Shown: piece after piece, positions 7,564 through 16,337 of the stretch
Position numbering within the stretch: the first letter of the stretch is position 1
Layout: each line of letters begins with the position of its first letter
Source of the DNA: Nodosilinea sp. P-1105
GTDB lineage: Bacteria; Cyanobacteriota; Cyanobacteriia; Phormidesmidales; Phormidesmidaceae
Length of the DNA: 64,000 bases
Direction: 5' to 3'
Assembly: GCF_012911975.1 (NCBI RefSeq)
Contig: NZ_SMDQ01000012.1
Coordinates: forward strand, 54,817 to 118,816
The notes under the pieces: model-generated
Database searches by the model: none
The model's input: the letters and a program-made list of their open reading frames with translations, nothing else
What the model was told of the DNA's origin: nothing
Position numbers and translations under genes: made by a program

Positions 7564-10500
7564 ATGTCAGAACTCTATGATGTTTTTATTTCCTATGGGC
7601 GGGCAGATAGCAAAGGGTTTGCCAAAAATCTCTGTCAGCAATTAACTGCCAACGGTTATCGAGTCTGGCTAGACTTAAACGACATTCCCCTGGGGGTTAA
7701 CTATCAATCGCAGATTGATACGGATTTAGAGCGATCGCATAATTTCATCTTTATTATGTCGCCCCATTCGGTTAATTCTAAATATTGCTACATCGAGGTA
7801 GAGCGAGCCGTCGCCTTACATAAACGGATTATTCCGCTGCTACATATTGACAAAATTGACCAGGCAACCTGGCAAGCTAGGTATCCACAGGGCACAGAGA
7901 CAGAATGGCAAGAGTATGTAGCCAAAAATTATCATTTTGGTGATGTCCGCAACCCCAGGATGCATCCAGCTCTGGGAAAAATTAATTGGGTTGATGGTCG
8001 TGCGAACCAGGGCGACTGGGAATCGGCCTTTGCTGGATTAATTAATATCTTAGAGCGACATAAAGACTATGTTCATCAGCACACCCATATCCTGGTTCGA
8101 GCCCTCCAGTGGAAAGCTCAACAACGGCAGTCACAGCTGCTGTTGATTGGCCAGGAGCGAGAGCAGGCCGAAGCCTGGCTAAACCAAAAATTTCAATCAG
8201 AACAGCCCCCCTGCACGCCCACCAACCTCCATGGGGAATACATCACAGAAAGCATCAAGAATGCCCATAACTTGATGACTCAGGTGTTTCTCGCCCATGC
8301 TGAAGCCGATGTTGACACCATGGTGAACGTGCGCCAGTGGCTTTGGCGAGAGGGCATTACGGTCTGGACCCATGGTGCAGATATTCCGACAGGGGCGGCG
8401 TTTCAGCAAGCCATTGACCAGGGCATCGAGCAGGCGGATAACCTGGTGTATTTATTGTCCCCCGATGCGGCCAAGTCCACCTACTGTCAACACGAACTCA
8501 ACTATGCCCTTGCTTTAAATAAGCGAATTGTGCCGATTCTGGTGCGCCCCACCCCCTTGGCCGACCAGCCACCAGCCCTAAGCCAATTGCAATATATTGA
8601 TCTCACAGATAACCAACAGGAAGAAGACTATCAGCTAGACAGAAGTCAACTGCTGCGCATTCTGAAAACTGACCAGACCTATTATCAGTACCACAAACTA
8701 TTACTGACTAAAGCTCTGAAGTGGCAGCAACAACACCGTAACCCCGGTATTTTGCTGCGAGGCTATAACCTGAAGCAGGCGACCACCTGGCTCAAAACAG
8801 CCAAGATTCGCCCCAATCATCCCCCGACGGACCTGCAGATCGAGTTTATCAACGAAAGTTTGCGCCAACCTCCCGCAGAGTCCCTGGATGTGTTTATCTC
8901 TTACTCCCGTGCAGACTCCGATTTTGCCCGCAAGTTGAATGATAATTTGCAAATCTATGGCAAACTGACCTGGTTTGATCAAGAAAGTATTGCCGCCTCT
9001 AGCGCTGACTTTCAAGCCGAAATTTATCGTGGCATTGAAGCGTCTGACAACTTTTTATTTATTTTGTCTCCTCGGGCGGTGAACTCCCCCTACTGTGCCG
9101 ATGAAGTGGAGTATGCCGCCAGGCTGAATAAACGGTTCATTACCGTGCTACATCAGCCTATAACATTGACAGACTGTCATCCTGAACTGGCTAGGGTGCA
9201 ATGGATTGATTTCCATCATCCCGATGGCGACTTTTGGGATCACTTTAACCAGTTAGTGCGGGTGTTAGAGACCGATCGCGCCCATGTGCAAAACCATACC
9301 AAATGGTCGCAGCGGGCTCTGGAATGGCAGCAAAAACAACGCACCCAGGATTTACTGTTGCGAGGCAGTGAGTTTGCCATTGCTCAGGCCTGGCTGCAAG
9401 ATGCGATCGCCCAACATAAACAACCACCTCCCACAGAGTTGCAGCAGGCGTTCATTCATAGTAGCCAGGCCGCGATCGCCGCCGAGCAACAGCGCGAAAA
9501 ACGCCAACAGCAGGTACTGCGTGCCTTGCTGGGGGCCGTCAGCGTGGCCTTGATTGTCACCATCGGCACCAGTACCCTGGCGATTCGCCAATCCCATCGC
9601 GCCGCCCAAAGCGAAATTCAGGCCCTCAGCCAAGCCTCCCAAGCCTCGTTTATTGCCAACCGCCATAGCTTGGATGCCCTGTTACAGGCCCTGGAGGCTG
9701 GCACCCGACTGCAACAGCAGTCGATGGGGATCCGCCATAATCCAGACTTGCGGGCCCAGGTGATGACGGTGCTGGCCCAAGGGGCCTATTGGGTGCGGGA
9801 GCGCGATCGCCTCACAGCACACCGTGACTATATTCTGGACGTAGGGTTCAGCCCCGACGGCACCCTACTGGCGTCTGCCAGCATAGATGGTACCGCCAAA
9901 CTGTGGGATCAAGCCGGTCACGTGCTGCACACCCTAGCTGGTCACACAGATTTCGTCTCTAGTGTCAGCATTAGCCCCGATGGCGAAACAGTGGCTACCG
10001 CCAGCCTTGATCAAACCGCTAAGCTCTGGAGCTTGGACGGGCAAGAGCGCCTCACCCTGACTGGGCACCAAGGCGAGGTCAGGCTGGTCCGGTTTAGCCC
10101 TGATGGGCAACTGGTGGCCACCGCCAGCGATGATGGCACGGCAAAACTGTGGCGTCTTTCTGGGGAAAACATTGTTACCCTGAGCGGCCATGGCGATCGC
10201 GTCAATGGTGTCAGCTTTAGCCCTGATGGTCGAACCATTGCCACAGCCAGCTATGACGGTACGGTCAAACTTTGGACCCCAGAGGGAGACCTTCTACATA
10301 CCCTGAATGGTCATCAGGATAGGGTATTGGCCGCCAACTTTAGCCCCGACGGCCAAACCTTAGCAACCGCTAGTGGCGATCGCACCGTTATCCTTTGGAA
10401 TCTGGCTGACAACCAGCCAAGCCTGGCCCTGCGGGGACACGAAGGTGCCGTGAACCATGTTCAGTTCAGCCCTGATGGCCAGACGATTGCCACTGGCAGT

Positions 10501-11628
10501 GCCGATGAAACTATCAAACTCTGGACACCTGATGGGCAAGAGATACTTTCCCTCAAGGGTCACCGGGGGCCTGTTACAGCCGTAGCATTTAGCCCTGACG
10601 GGCAAACCTTGCTCTCAGCCAGCCACGACAACAGCATCAAACGCTGGCAGGTGCCGTTAGCGCACCTAATTGCCATAGATCGCGCCCATACAGCAGAGAT
10701 TTACGGTGTAGATATCAGCCCTGATGGCCACAAAGTTGCCACCGCCAGCGCCGACAACACCGCCAAAATCTGGAGTCAACAGGGCAATCTGCGCCAAACG
10801 CTGGACGGACACCAGGATAACGTTAACAGCGTCAGATTTAGCCCTAATGGGGACGTAATTGCCACTGCCAGTTCAGATACCACGGTAAAACTATGGGACC
10901 ACCAGGGTCAGGAACTCAACCGCCTCATCGGTCACCAAGCGGCAGTCGTGGGTATTGACTTTAATCCTGTGCCAGAAAACAGCCCTGTAATCGCCACGTC
11001 CAGTTGGGACTTTACAGCCAAACTCTGGCACTTAGATGGCACATTACTCCACACCCTAGAAGGCCATAGTGCCGAGGTAGACGATATTCGATTTAGCCCG
11101 GACGGGCAGATGGTGGCCACCGCCAGCACCGACGGTACCGCTAAGCTCTGGACGATTGGTGGAGACCTACTACAAACGTTTTCTAGCCAGGACGATAGCG
11201 CAATTTATCGAGTCCGATTTAGCCCCGATGGCCAGACGATAGTAACTGCTGGGGAAGACAATACCGCCACACTCTGGACCCTGGAGGGTGAAGCACTGGC
11301 CACGCTAGAGGCTCATGGGGCAGGGGTATGGGGGTTGAGCTTTAGTGCCGATGGCCATCTGGTTGCCACATCCAGCAATGACAGCACTGTCAAGCTGTGG
11401 CAACCAGATGGCACCTTGATCACAACCCTGATAGGACACCAAGGTCCCGTCAATGGGCTCAGTTTTAGCCCAGATGGCAGTAGGTTGGTCTCTGCTGATG
11501 CCAATGGGCAACTCTTGATGTGGGATATTCAATCCCTAAGCTTTGACGAGCTACTGGAATCAAGCTGTAGCTGGCTCAGTAACTACTTGGCAAAAACGGC
11601 TCAGGCTCCTGCAAATCTATGTGACTAG
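7564..11628 (+). CDS. Triple TIR domain, transmembrane, WD40-repeat protein
   Basis: 1354 residues from ATG 7564 (MSELYDVFISYGRADS); an in-frame ATG at 7468 would add 32 unrelated residues. Three TIR domains start near residues 5, 239 and 441 (YDVFISYGRADS, QVFLAHAEADVD, LDVFISYSRADSDF). Each keeps the YCxxE motif whose glutamate is catalytic in TIR NADases (KYCYIEVE, TYCQHELN, PYCADEVE). Each is followed by a homologous linker (RAL.W...QR...LLLRG....A.AWL...PPT.L...FI..S), so the module was duplicated twice. A hydrophobic segment, VLRALLGAVSVALIVTIG, spans about 650-674. Fourteen WD40 repeats (about 752-1310) would make two seven-bladed propellers, ending in the usual cyanobacterial LDELL..SCSWLSNYL tail. 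Predicted: membrane-anchored sensor with cytoplasmic TIR effectors. NAD hydrolysis versus scaffolding cannot be told from sequence. Confidence 0.92.
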   Translation: MSELYDVFISYGRADSKGFAKNLCQQLTANGYRVWLDLNDIPLGVNYQSQIDTDLERSHNFIFIMSPHSVNSKYCYIEVERAVALHKRIIPLLHIDKIDQATWQARYPQGTETEWQEYVAKNYHFGDVRNPRMHPALGKINWVDGRANQGDWESAFAGLINILERHKDYVHQHTHILVRALQWKAQQRQSQLLLIGQEREQAEAWLNQKFQSEQPPCTPTNLHGEYITESIKNAHNLMTQVFLAHAEADVDTMVNVRQWLWREGITVWTHGADIPTGAAFQQAIDQGIEQADNLVYLLSPDAAKSTYCQHELNYALALNKRIVPILVRPTPLADQPPALSQLQYIDLTDNQQEEDYQLDRSQLLRILKTDQTYYQYHKLLLTKALKWQQQHRNPGILLRGYNLKQATTWLKTAKIRPNHPPTDLQIEFINESLRQPPAESLDVFISYSRADSDFARKLNDNLQIYGKLTWFDQESIAASSADFQAEIYRGIEASDNFLFILSPRAVNSPYCADEVEYAARLNKRFITVLHQPITLTDCHPELARVQWIDFHHPDGDFWDHFNQLVRVLETDRAHVQNHTKWSQRALEWQQKQRTQDLLLRGSEFAIAQAWLQDAIAQHKQPPPTELQQAFIHSSQAAIAAEQQREKRQQQVLRALLGAVSVALIVTIGTSTLAIRQSHRAAQSEIQALSQASQASFIANRHSLDALLQALEAGTRLQQQSMGIRHNPDLRAQVMTVLAQGAYWVRERDRLTAHRDYILDVGFSPDGTLLASASIDGTAKLWDQAGHVLHTLAGHTDFVSSVSISPDGETVATASLDQTAKLWSLDGQERLTLTGHQGEVRLVRFSPDGQLVATASDDGTAKLWRLSGENIVTLSGHGDRVNGVSFSPDGRTIATASYDGTVKLWTPEGDLLHTLNGHQDRVLAANFSPDGQTLATASGDRTVILWNLADNQPSLALRGHEGAVNHVQFSPDGQTIATGSADETIKLWTPDGQEILSLKGHRGPVTAVAFSPDGQTLLSASHDNSIKRWQVPLAHLIAIDRAHTAEIYGVDISPDGHKVATASADNTAKIWSQQGNLRQTLDGHQDNVNSVRFSPNGDVIATASSDTTVKLWDHQGQELNRLIGHQAAVVGIDFNPVPENSPVIATSSWDFTAKLWHLDGTLLHTLEGHSAEVDDIRFSPDGQMVATASTDGTAKLWTIGGDLLQTFSSQDDSAIYRVRFSPDGQTIVTAGEDNTATLWTLEGEALATLEAHGAGVWGLSFSADGHLVATSSNDSTVKLWQPDGTLITTLIGHQGPVNGLSFSPDGSRLVSADANGQLLMWDIQSLSFDELLESSCSWLSNYLAKTAQAPANLCD

Positions 11629-11937
11629 TACAGAAAGGCAGAAGTCAGAAGGCAAAAGGCAGAAAAACCCTGATATATCGTAGGTTGGGTGGCGCGCTAG
11701 CAGAACCCAACAAGTCCTAAGTCCTTGGCGAGTGTTGGGTTATTGCCTTCGGCAAGGCTGTGCCAAGGTGACATCAACTCAACCTACAGGGCAAACTTTT
11801 GTCAGTCACTCAGCATCCTAGCTGATGCTGTGGAAAGTCTGAGGCTGACCTAACCTGCGATCGCCATATTGCTTACTCTTAACACTGCCCTAGAAATCTG
11901 TTTGATCCAGTATTATTAGTTTTTAACAAATCCAGGG
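11629..11937. other. Intergenic region with dispersed repeats
   Basis: It holds a GAAGGCAGAAGG-type low-complexity tract (11634-11670) and, at 11680-11714, a 35-bp repeat containing TAGGTTGGGTGGCGCG and CAGAACCCAACAAG. That repeat recurs inverted at 23275-23309 with 33 of 35 bases matching. GTTGGGTT half-palindromes continue to about 11790. No terminator with a T-run is seen, so co-transcription of the flanking genes is uncertain. Confidence 0.6.
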
Positions 11938-11946
11938 GTGCATCTT

Positions 11947-14808
11947 ATGGCGAAAAAAGGAACTGGCTGGATTCCCGACTTTCCGAATGTCAAAGATTAT
12001 ACTTTGAAAGGCAAACAAATTGAATTGCTGGTTGGACAACTACAAAAAGATAAATCCACTGCATCCCACGAAGCGATCACAGACCAGCTTGCACAAGCGG
12101 TGAGGCTGTTAATGTCACAGTCCAAAACCTTGAGTGGGGCTGATGAAAATGATCAGAGTAAAGGACTGGCTCGAGAATTAAATAACTTGATCGGCAACTT
12201 AGACAAAAAAGCAACGGGAGGACTCTTTTTTGCTGATATTAAAATTCATAAGATATTAAGTCAGGGAATGAGTGACCCAGAGGTTTTGAGGGTCAAACGT
12301 TATCTAAAGTCTCTTTACGATGACTTTTTGAGTCCCCGGACGTTTGATGTCTTTAATCCGACCTTTGATACTTTAACTAAAGATCTGATCCAAGACTTTC
12401 AACAGAATAGAGGTTTGCCAGCCGATGGTCAGGTCAACATAACAACCATGGCCGCTCTGTGGTGGGCCGATACAGTGAAAAGTAGTTCTGGACTCTATGA
12501 CTACTACCATTACTGTCGCCATGAAGACATCGAGCAAATTCAGGCTACTGTTGAGCGGCTGAAAAATCTTCAAAAAAGGCTACAGCAAGACACTTCCTCC
12601 TTAACCGAGGCCGAGAATGAAAGCCTACTGAGAGAGGCTACTGAGCAGCTTGAGCATAGTCGCAACATCGTCAAGGAAGCTTTAAACGATAATCATGTCG
12701 CCTTGTCGCCGTTGGTGGAGGTATGGCTGAATGATGCAAGGGAAAAGCATATTAAAGCTGAGCTAGAAGCCCTGATAGAGCAGTCAACCCAGAGACAAGC
12801 TGATAGTGAGTTTCCCGATTTTACCTCAAGCCTGATTGGACTACAGGTAGATGCATTACTTTTAATTAAAACTCTCATTAATCGAATTATTAATATACCT
12901 GGTACATTGCCAGTGCCAGCCCCATTTAGAAATGACGATTCCACCATAGAAAAGCTCGATCCTTTGTTGCCTGGTCAGGTTTTTGATAGTGTCTTTAGAA
13001 ATCTATTCTCTGGTGAAGCTGCGGCTCAACTCTTACAGCTAATGCAGCCGTTAACCCGGTTAGAGTTTAGTGTCGTTTCTTCAGATACAGATTTGAACAG
13101 CTACGATGCCTCTTCTTATGTGTTTAAGCAGCGAGAGCGAGCGGCCCAACGAGTTAACAGCCAGCTTGATATATTAGGCTTCTCTGCACCTGATCAGTAT
13201 TTTAGTGCAGGAGGAAGCCAGGAAGAAGCCTGGAACGAAGCTTATGCCCGCATTGATGAGTTTGAGCACGATAATGCTCAGCTTAAAGCCATGATTAATG
13301 AATTATTCCAAGAAAAAACTGGTATGCATCGAGATCACATAAATAGTCACGAGGTTAATAATATTTACCTGAATTATCGTTACACCCTGTTGTTCGAACA
13401 GATCGCAATTGAAGTGCAAGAGAAAGTTTACAGTTTTGTCTTGCCTATTGCCAGAGCGGTGCTAGAAATCATTTCACCTTTGGGAAGACACACTAATTTG
13501 GAGCGCTCAGTTCGAGAAGGGCTAGAAGTTTTTTGGGGTTTGTTAAGGCAGTCTGTGGAAAGTGAAGGTCCATCGCCAGCCATACCAGTAGGCAGCAAAA
13601 ACAGTCGTTTACCCAAGTCAAGCCAACTTGATCACTATGAACACCTAAGGCGTATTTCTCTGCTAGCGATCCGTAGTATTTTCTATAGACTGAGCGCAGA
13701 GTCCAGAAGCCTGCTGACTGAGTTTATGGCCAATGCGATCGCCCCACACATCACCCAAGATAAGCTATCTGAACTTGACCCCGAAACAATTGGTAAGCTT
13801 GGGGAAACATTCAGAGCGAAACCTCTGCTAGAGTTAGTGGACCCAGAAAACGGCCGACATGATCCAGTAGATTTAAAGATTCCTATAGACTGGGCCTCCT
13901 ATCAAAACCTGATTCAAAGATCAAAGCCAAACCCCGAAGCATCTGAAGCAACGATGGCTGGGGCAACAGAATCAGGCAACGCTAATCAAAAGCCAATGCA
14001 GAGGATATATTTAGAGCTACCTGATTTTGTGGATCTGAGTTTCTGGTGCTCACCTGTGGCTGACCAGGGTTCAATTGATGCCTGTACAGCCCACGCCGGA
14101 GTGGCTCTAGTGGAATATTTCGCCAAAAAGACCTTTGGTAAATTCACCGCAGCATCTCGGCTGTTTTTGTACAAAACAACTCGCAACCTCATGCGTCGTC
14201 TGGGAGATTCTGGAACGTCTGTGCGCGAGACCATGAAGGCTATGGTGTTATTTGGCATTCCACCGGAAGAACACTGGCCCTATGATGAGGCGAAATATGA
14301 TCAAGAACCGACAACATTTTGCTATTCCTTCGCCGGAAATTACAAGGCGCTCAAGTATTTCCGCCTGGATTATGCTGGCATTAGCTTAGACGCCCTACTG
14401 ATTCAAGTCAAGGCTGTTTTGGCCGCTGGCTTTCCCTGCATGTTTGGCTTTACCATCTACACCTCCATTCATGACGAATCTAACACTGAAAACGGTTATA
14501 TTCCTATCCCCAGCAAATTCGATAAGTTAGAAGGGGGACATGCAGCTGTCGCCATCGGCTACGACGATAGTCGCCTGATCGAAAATGCTGATGGTACGCG
14601 ATCGCAAGGGGCCATTTTAGTCCGCAACTCCTGGGGAACAGCCTGGGGGCAGGGCGGGTATGGCTGGTTGCCCTACGACTATGTGCTATCGGGGCTAACA
14701 GCGGATTGGTGGTCGTTGTTTCAGACCCAGTGGTTTGAATCAGGTCAGTTTGGGGTTGGGGCCAGCCATTGGCTGACTCACATGGGGGGGAATCGGGGCA
14801 GACTCTAA
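11947..14808 (+). CDS. Papain-like (C1) cysteine peptidase with peptidoglycan-binding-like domain
   Basis: 953 residues from ATG 11947, preceded by CCAGGGG at 8 nt spacing; a GTG at 11938 in frame is less likely. The N-terminus GTGWIPDFPNVKDYTL is the WxPDxPxxxDY signature seen at the start of many bacterial C1 peptidases. A peptidoglycan-binding-like domain spans about 100-165 (DPEVLRVKRYL, TKDLIQDFQQNRGLPADGQV). Residues 190-650 are helical, of unknown fold. The peptidase lies in residues 690-935: Q707 (ADQG), C713 (DACTAHA), H865 (GGHAAV) and N894 (VRNSWG) form the complete Q-C-H-N set, so it should be active. No signal peptide or membrane segment is seen. GC content is lower than in the core genes. 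Its position behind the TIR-WD40 gene suggests, but does not prove, a shared pathway. Confidence 0.9.
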   Translation: MAKKGTGWIPDFPNVKDYTLKGKQIELLVGQLQKDKSTASHEAITDQLAQAVRLLMSQSKTLSGADENDQSKGLARELNNLIGNLDKKATGGLFFADIKIHKILSQGMSDPEVLRVKRYLKSLYDDFLSPRTFDVFNPTFDTLTKDLIQDFQQNRGLPADGQVNITTMAALWWADTVKSSSGLYDYYHYCRHEDIEQIQATVERLKNLQKRLQQDTSSLTEAENESLLREATEQLEHSRNIVKEALNDNHVALSPLVEVWLNDAREKHIKAELEALIEQSTQRQADSEFPDFTSSLIGLQVDALLLIKTLINRIINIPGTLPVPAPFRNDDSTIEKLDPLLPGQVFDSVFRNLFSGEAAAQLLQLMQPLTRLEFSVVSSDTDLNSYDASSYVFKQRERAAQRVNSQLDILGFSAPDQYFSAGGSQEEAWNEAYARIDEFEHDNAQLKAMINELFQEKTGMHRDHINSHEVNNIYLNYRYTLLFEQIAIEVQEKVYSFVLPIARAVLEIISPLGRHTNLERSVREGLEVFWGLLRQSVESEGPSPAIPVGSKNSRLPKSSQLDHYEHLRRISLLAIRSIFYRLSAESRSLLTEFMANAIAPHITQDKLSELDPETIGKLGETFRAKPLLELVDPENGRHDPVDLKIPIDWASYQNLIQRSKPNPEASEATMAGATESGNANQKPMQRIYLELPDFVDLSFWCSPVADQGSIDACTAHAGVALVEYFAKKTFGKFTAASRLFLYKTTRNLMRRLGDSGTSVRETMKAMVLFGIPPEEHWPYDEAKYDQEPTTFCYSFAGNYKALKYFRLDYAGISLDALLIQVKAVLAAGFPCMFGFTIYTSIHDESNTENGYIPIPSKFDKLEGGHAAVAIGYDDSRLIENADGTRSQGAILVRNSWGTAWGQGGYGWLPYDYVLSGLTADWWSLFQTQWFESGQFGVGASHWLTHMGGNRGRL

Positions 14809-14810
14809 AA

Positions 14811-14903
14811 CGCCGGTACAGATCCCAGGGTTCTGTCCTGGAGTGCCCCAAAATTCATGGTCAATGAACCCAAGAACCCTGGGATCTTGGCATACTGTAC
14901 CGA
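14811..14903. repeat. Dispersed palindromic element, copy B (best preserved)
   Basis: Nested inverted repeats: GGTACA (14814-14819) with TGTACC (14896-14901), and GATCCCAGGGTTCT (14821-14834) with AGAACCCTGGGATC (14873-14886). It begins 2 nt after the peptidase stop codon, so it could act as a 3' hairpin. Homologous copies are at 2385-2475 and 35977-36064; shortened relatives are at 18325-18361 and 19096-19128. Confidence 0.8.
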
Positions 14904-15101
14904 TGCTCTAGCACTACCTGGTGTAGCGATGACTTCTTTGGCTGAGGGTGTCAGGTTCCAGGTGTCAGGACTGGTTGGTTGGCTCAACGATTAATTGAGC
15001 CGCTTATTCAGATAACGATGCCACAGAACGCTGGGGGTATGGGCAGTTGATCCTTAGCCATTGGGGACCATACACTCGGGATGTACTTCCTCTGGCAATC
15101 C

Positions 15102-16199
15102 ATGACTCAGCTGCAAACCCCCTTATTCGATCGCTGCCTAGACCTGAAGGCCCGCATGACTGAGTTTGCGGGGTGGCAAATGCCGGTCCAATTCTCGGGG
15201 ATTAAGCAAGAGCACCAGGCGGTGCGGCAGCGGGCTGGGCTATTTGATATTTCCCACATGGGTAAGTTTGAGCTGCGGGGTAAAGGGGCGATCGCGGCCC
15301 TACAAGCTCTAGTCCCCTCGAATTTAGAGCGCCTGACCCCAGGCAAAGCCCAGTACACGGTGCTGCTGAATCCTCAGGGGGGCATCATCGATGATTTGAT
15401 TATTTACTTAAAAGAGCAGGATGGGGCCGGAGTGGAGACCGTGGCGATCATCGTCAATGCCGCCACCACCGCCAAAGACAAAACCTGGTTGCTCGACCAC
15501 CTGGGGGAAGCTGACATTGACCTGGTGGATCAGTCCCGAGACAAAGCCCTGCTTTCGATTCAAGGGCCTGCCGCCACTGAGATGCTGCAAACTATCACCA
15601 CTATCAACCTGACCCAGGTAGGGCGGTTCTGCCACCAGGACGGCACTGTGCTCGACCACCCCGCCTGGGTGGCCCGCACTGGCTACACTGGCGAAGACGG
15701 CTTTGAAATCATGACCGACCCGACCACCGCCGTGGCCCTGTGGGATGCTTTGCTAGCGGCGGGGGTGGCCCCCTGTGGCCTGGGGGCGCGGGATACCCTG
15801 CGCCTGGAAGCCGCCATGGCCCTCTACGGCCAAGACATCGATGACACCACCACGCCCCTGGAAGCCGGGCTCAGCTGGCTGGTGCACCTGGACGAAAAGG
15901 GCGACTTTGTGGGGCGATCGGTGTTAGAAGCACAAAAGCAAACGGGGGTAGACCGCCGTCTGGTGGGGTTGACGCTGAGCGATCGCTACATCGCCCGCCA
16001 TGGTTATCCCGTGGTCCAGGATGGAGAATCGGTGGGCACCGTCACCAGTGGCACCCTATCCCCCACCCTGGGCACCCCCATTGCCTTGGCCTATGTGGCG
16101 GCCCCCCTGGCCAAGGTGGGGCAAGCGCTGGCCGTTGATATTCGCGGACAACAGCGCCCTGCCACGGTGGTCAAGCGGCCCTTTTACAAGGCGCAGTAA
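15102..16199 (+). CDS. gcvT: Glycine cleavage system T protein (aminomethyltransferase)
   Basis: 365 residues from ATG 15102 (MTQLQTPLFDRC), matching the usual cyanobacterial N-terminus; ATG 15081 would add seven residues. It transfers the methylene group from the H-protein-bound aminomethyl intermediate to tetrahydrofolate and releases ammonia, in photorespiratory glycine breakdown. Diagnostic motifs are MTEFAGWQMPVQFSGIKQEHQ, FDISHMGKFEL, GYTGEDGFEI and GLGARDTLRLEAAMALYGQD, followed by the C-terminal GCV_T barrel (DRRLVGLTL, GTVTSGTLSP). gcvH and gcvP are not adjacent. I looked for a glycine riboswitch upstream and saw none. Confidence 0.97.
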   Translation: MTQLQTPLFDRCLDLKARMTEFAGWQMPVQFSGIKQEHQAVRQRAGLFDISHMGKFELRGKGAIAALQALVPSNLERLTPGKAQYTVLLNPQGGIIDDLIIYLKEQDGAGVETVAIIVNAATTAKDKTWLLDHLGEADIDLVDQSRDKALLSIQGPAATEMLQTITTINLTQVGRFCHQDGTVLDHPAWVARTGYTGEDGFEIMTDPTTAVALWDALLAAGVAPCGLGARDTLRLEAAMALYGQDIDDTTTPLEAGLSWLVHLDEKGDFVGRSVLEAQKQTGVDRRLVGLTLSDRYIARHGYPVVQDGESVGTVTSGTLSPTLGTPIALAYVAAPLAKVGQALAVDIRGQQRPATVVKRPFYKAQ

Positions 16200-16337
16200 G
16201 CCAGGCCCCGTTTATCCTTGCCCCCGGTCGGTCAACCGAACCTCTGGGGGGGAGGAAATCGCCGCTTGTGCATCGGCCCCCCTAACGACAAAAATTGCCT
16301 TAAGAAAACTGTTATCTCAACTACGTACCCCACCGCC

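Noticed and set aside
11629..11937. Single operon of the TIR-WD40 and C1 peptidase genes
   Set aside because: The gap is 318 bp to the preferred start and carries repeats; co-transcription cannot be claimed from sequence, so it is kept as a hypothesis only.
14990..15101. Glycine riboswitch upstream of gcvT
   Set aside because: The 110 bp before the start lack the conserved glycine aptamer core and the tandem aptamer layout.
16200..16337. CIRCE heat-shock operator before htpG
   Set aside because: No TTAGCACTC-N9-GAGTGCTAA-like inverted repeat is present.
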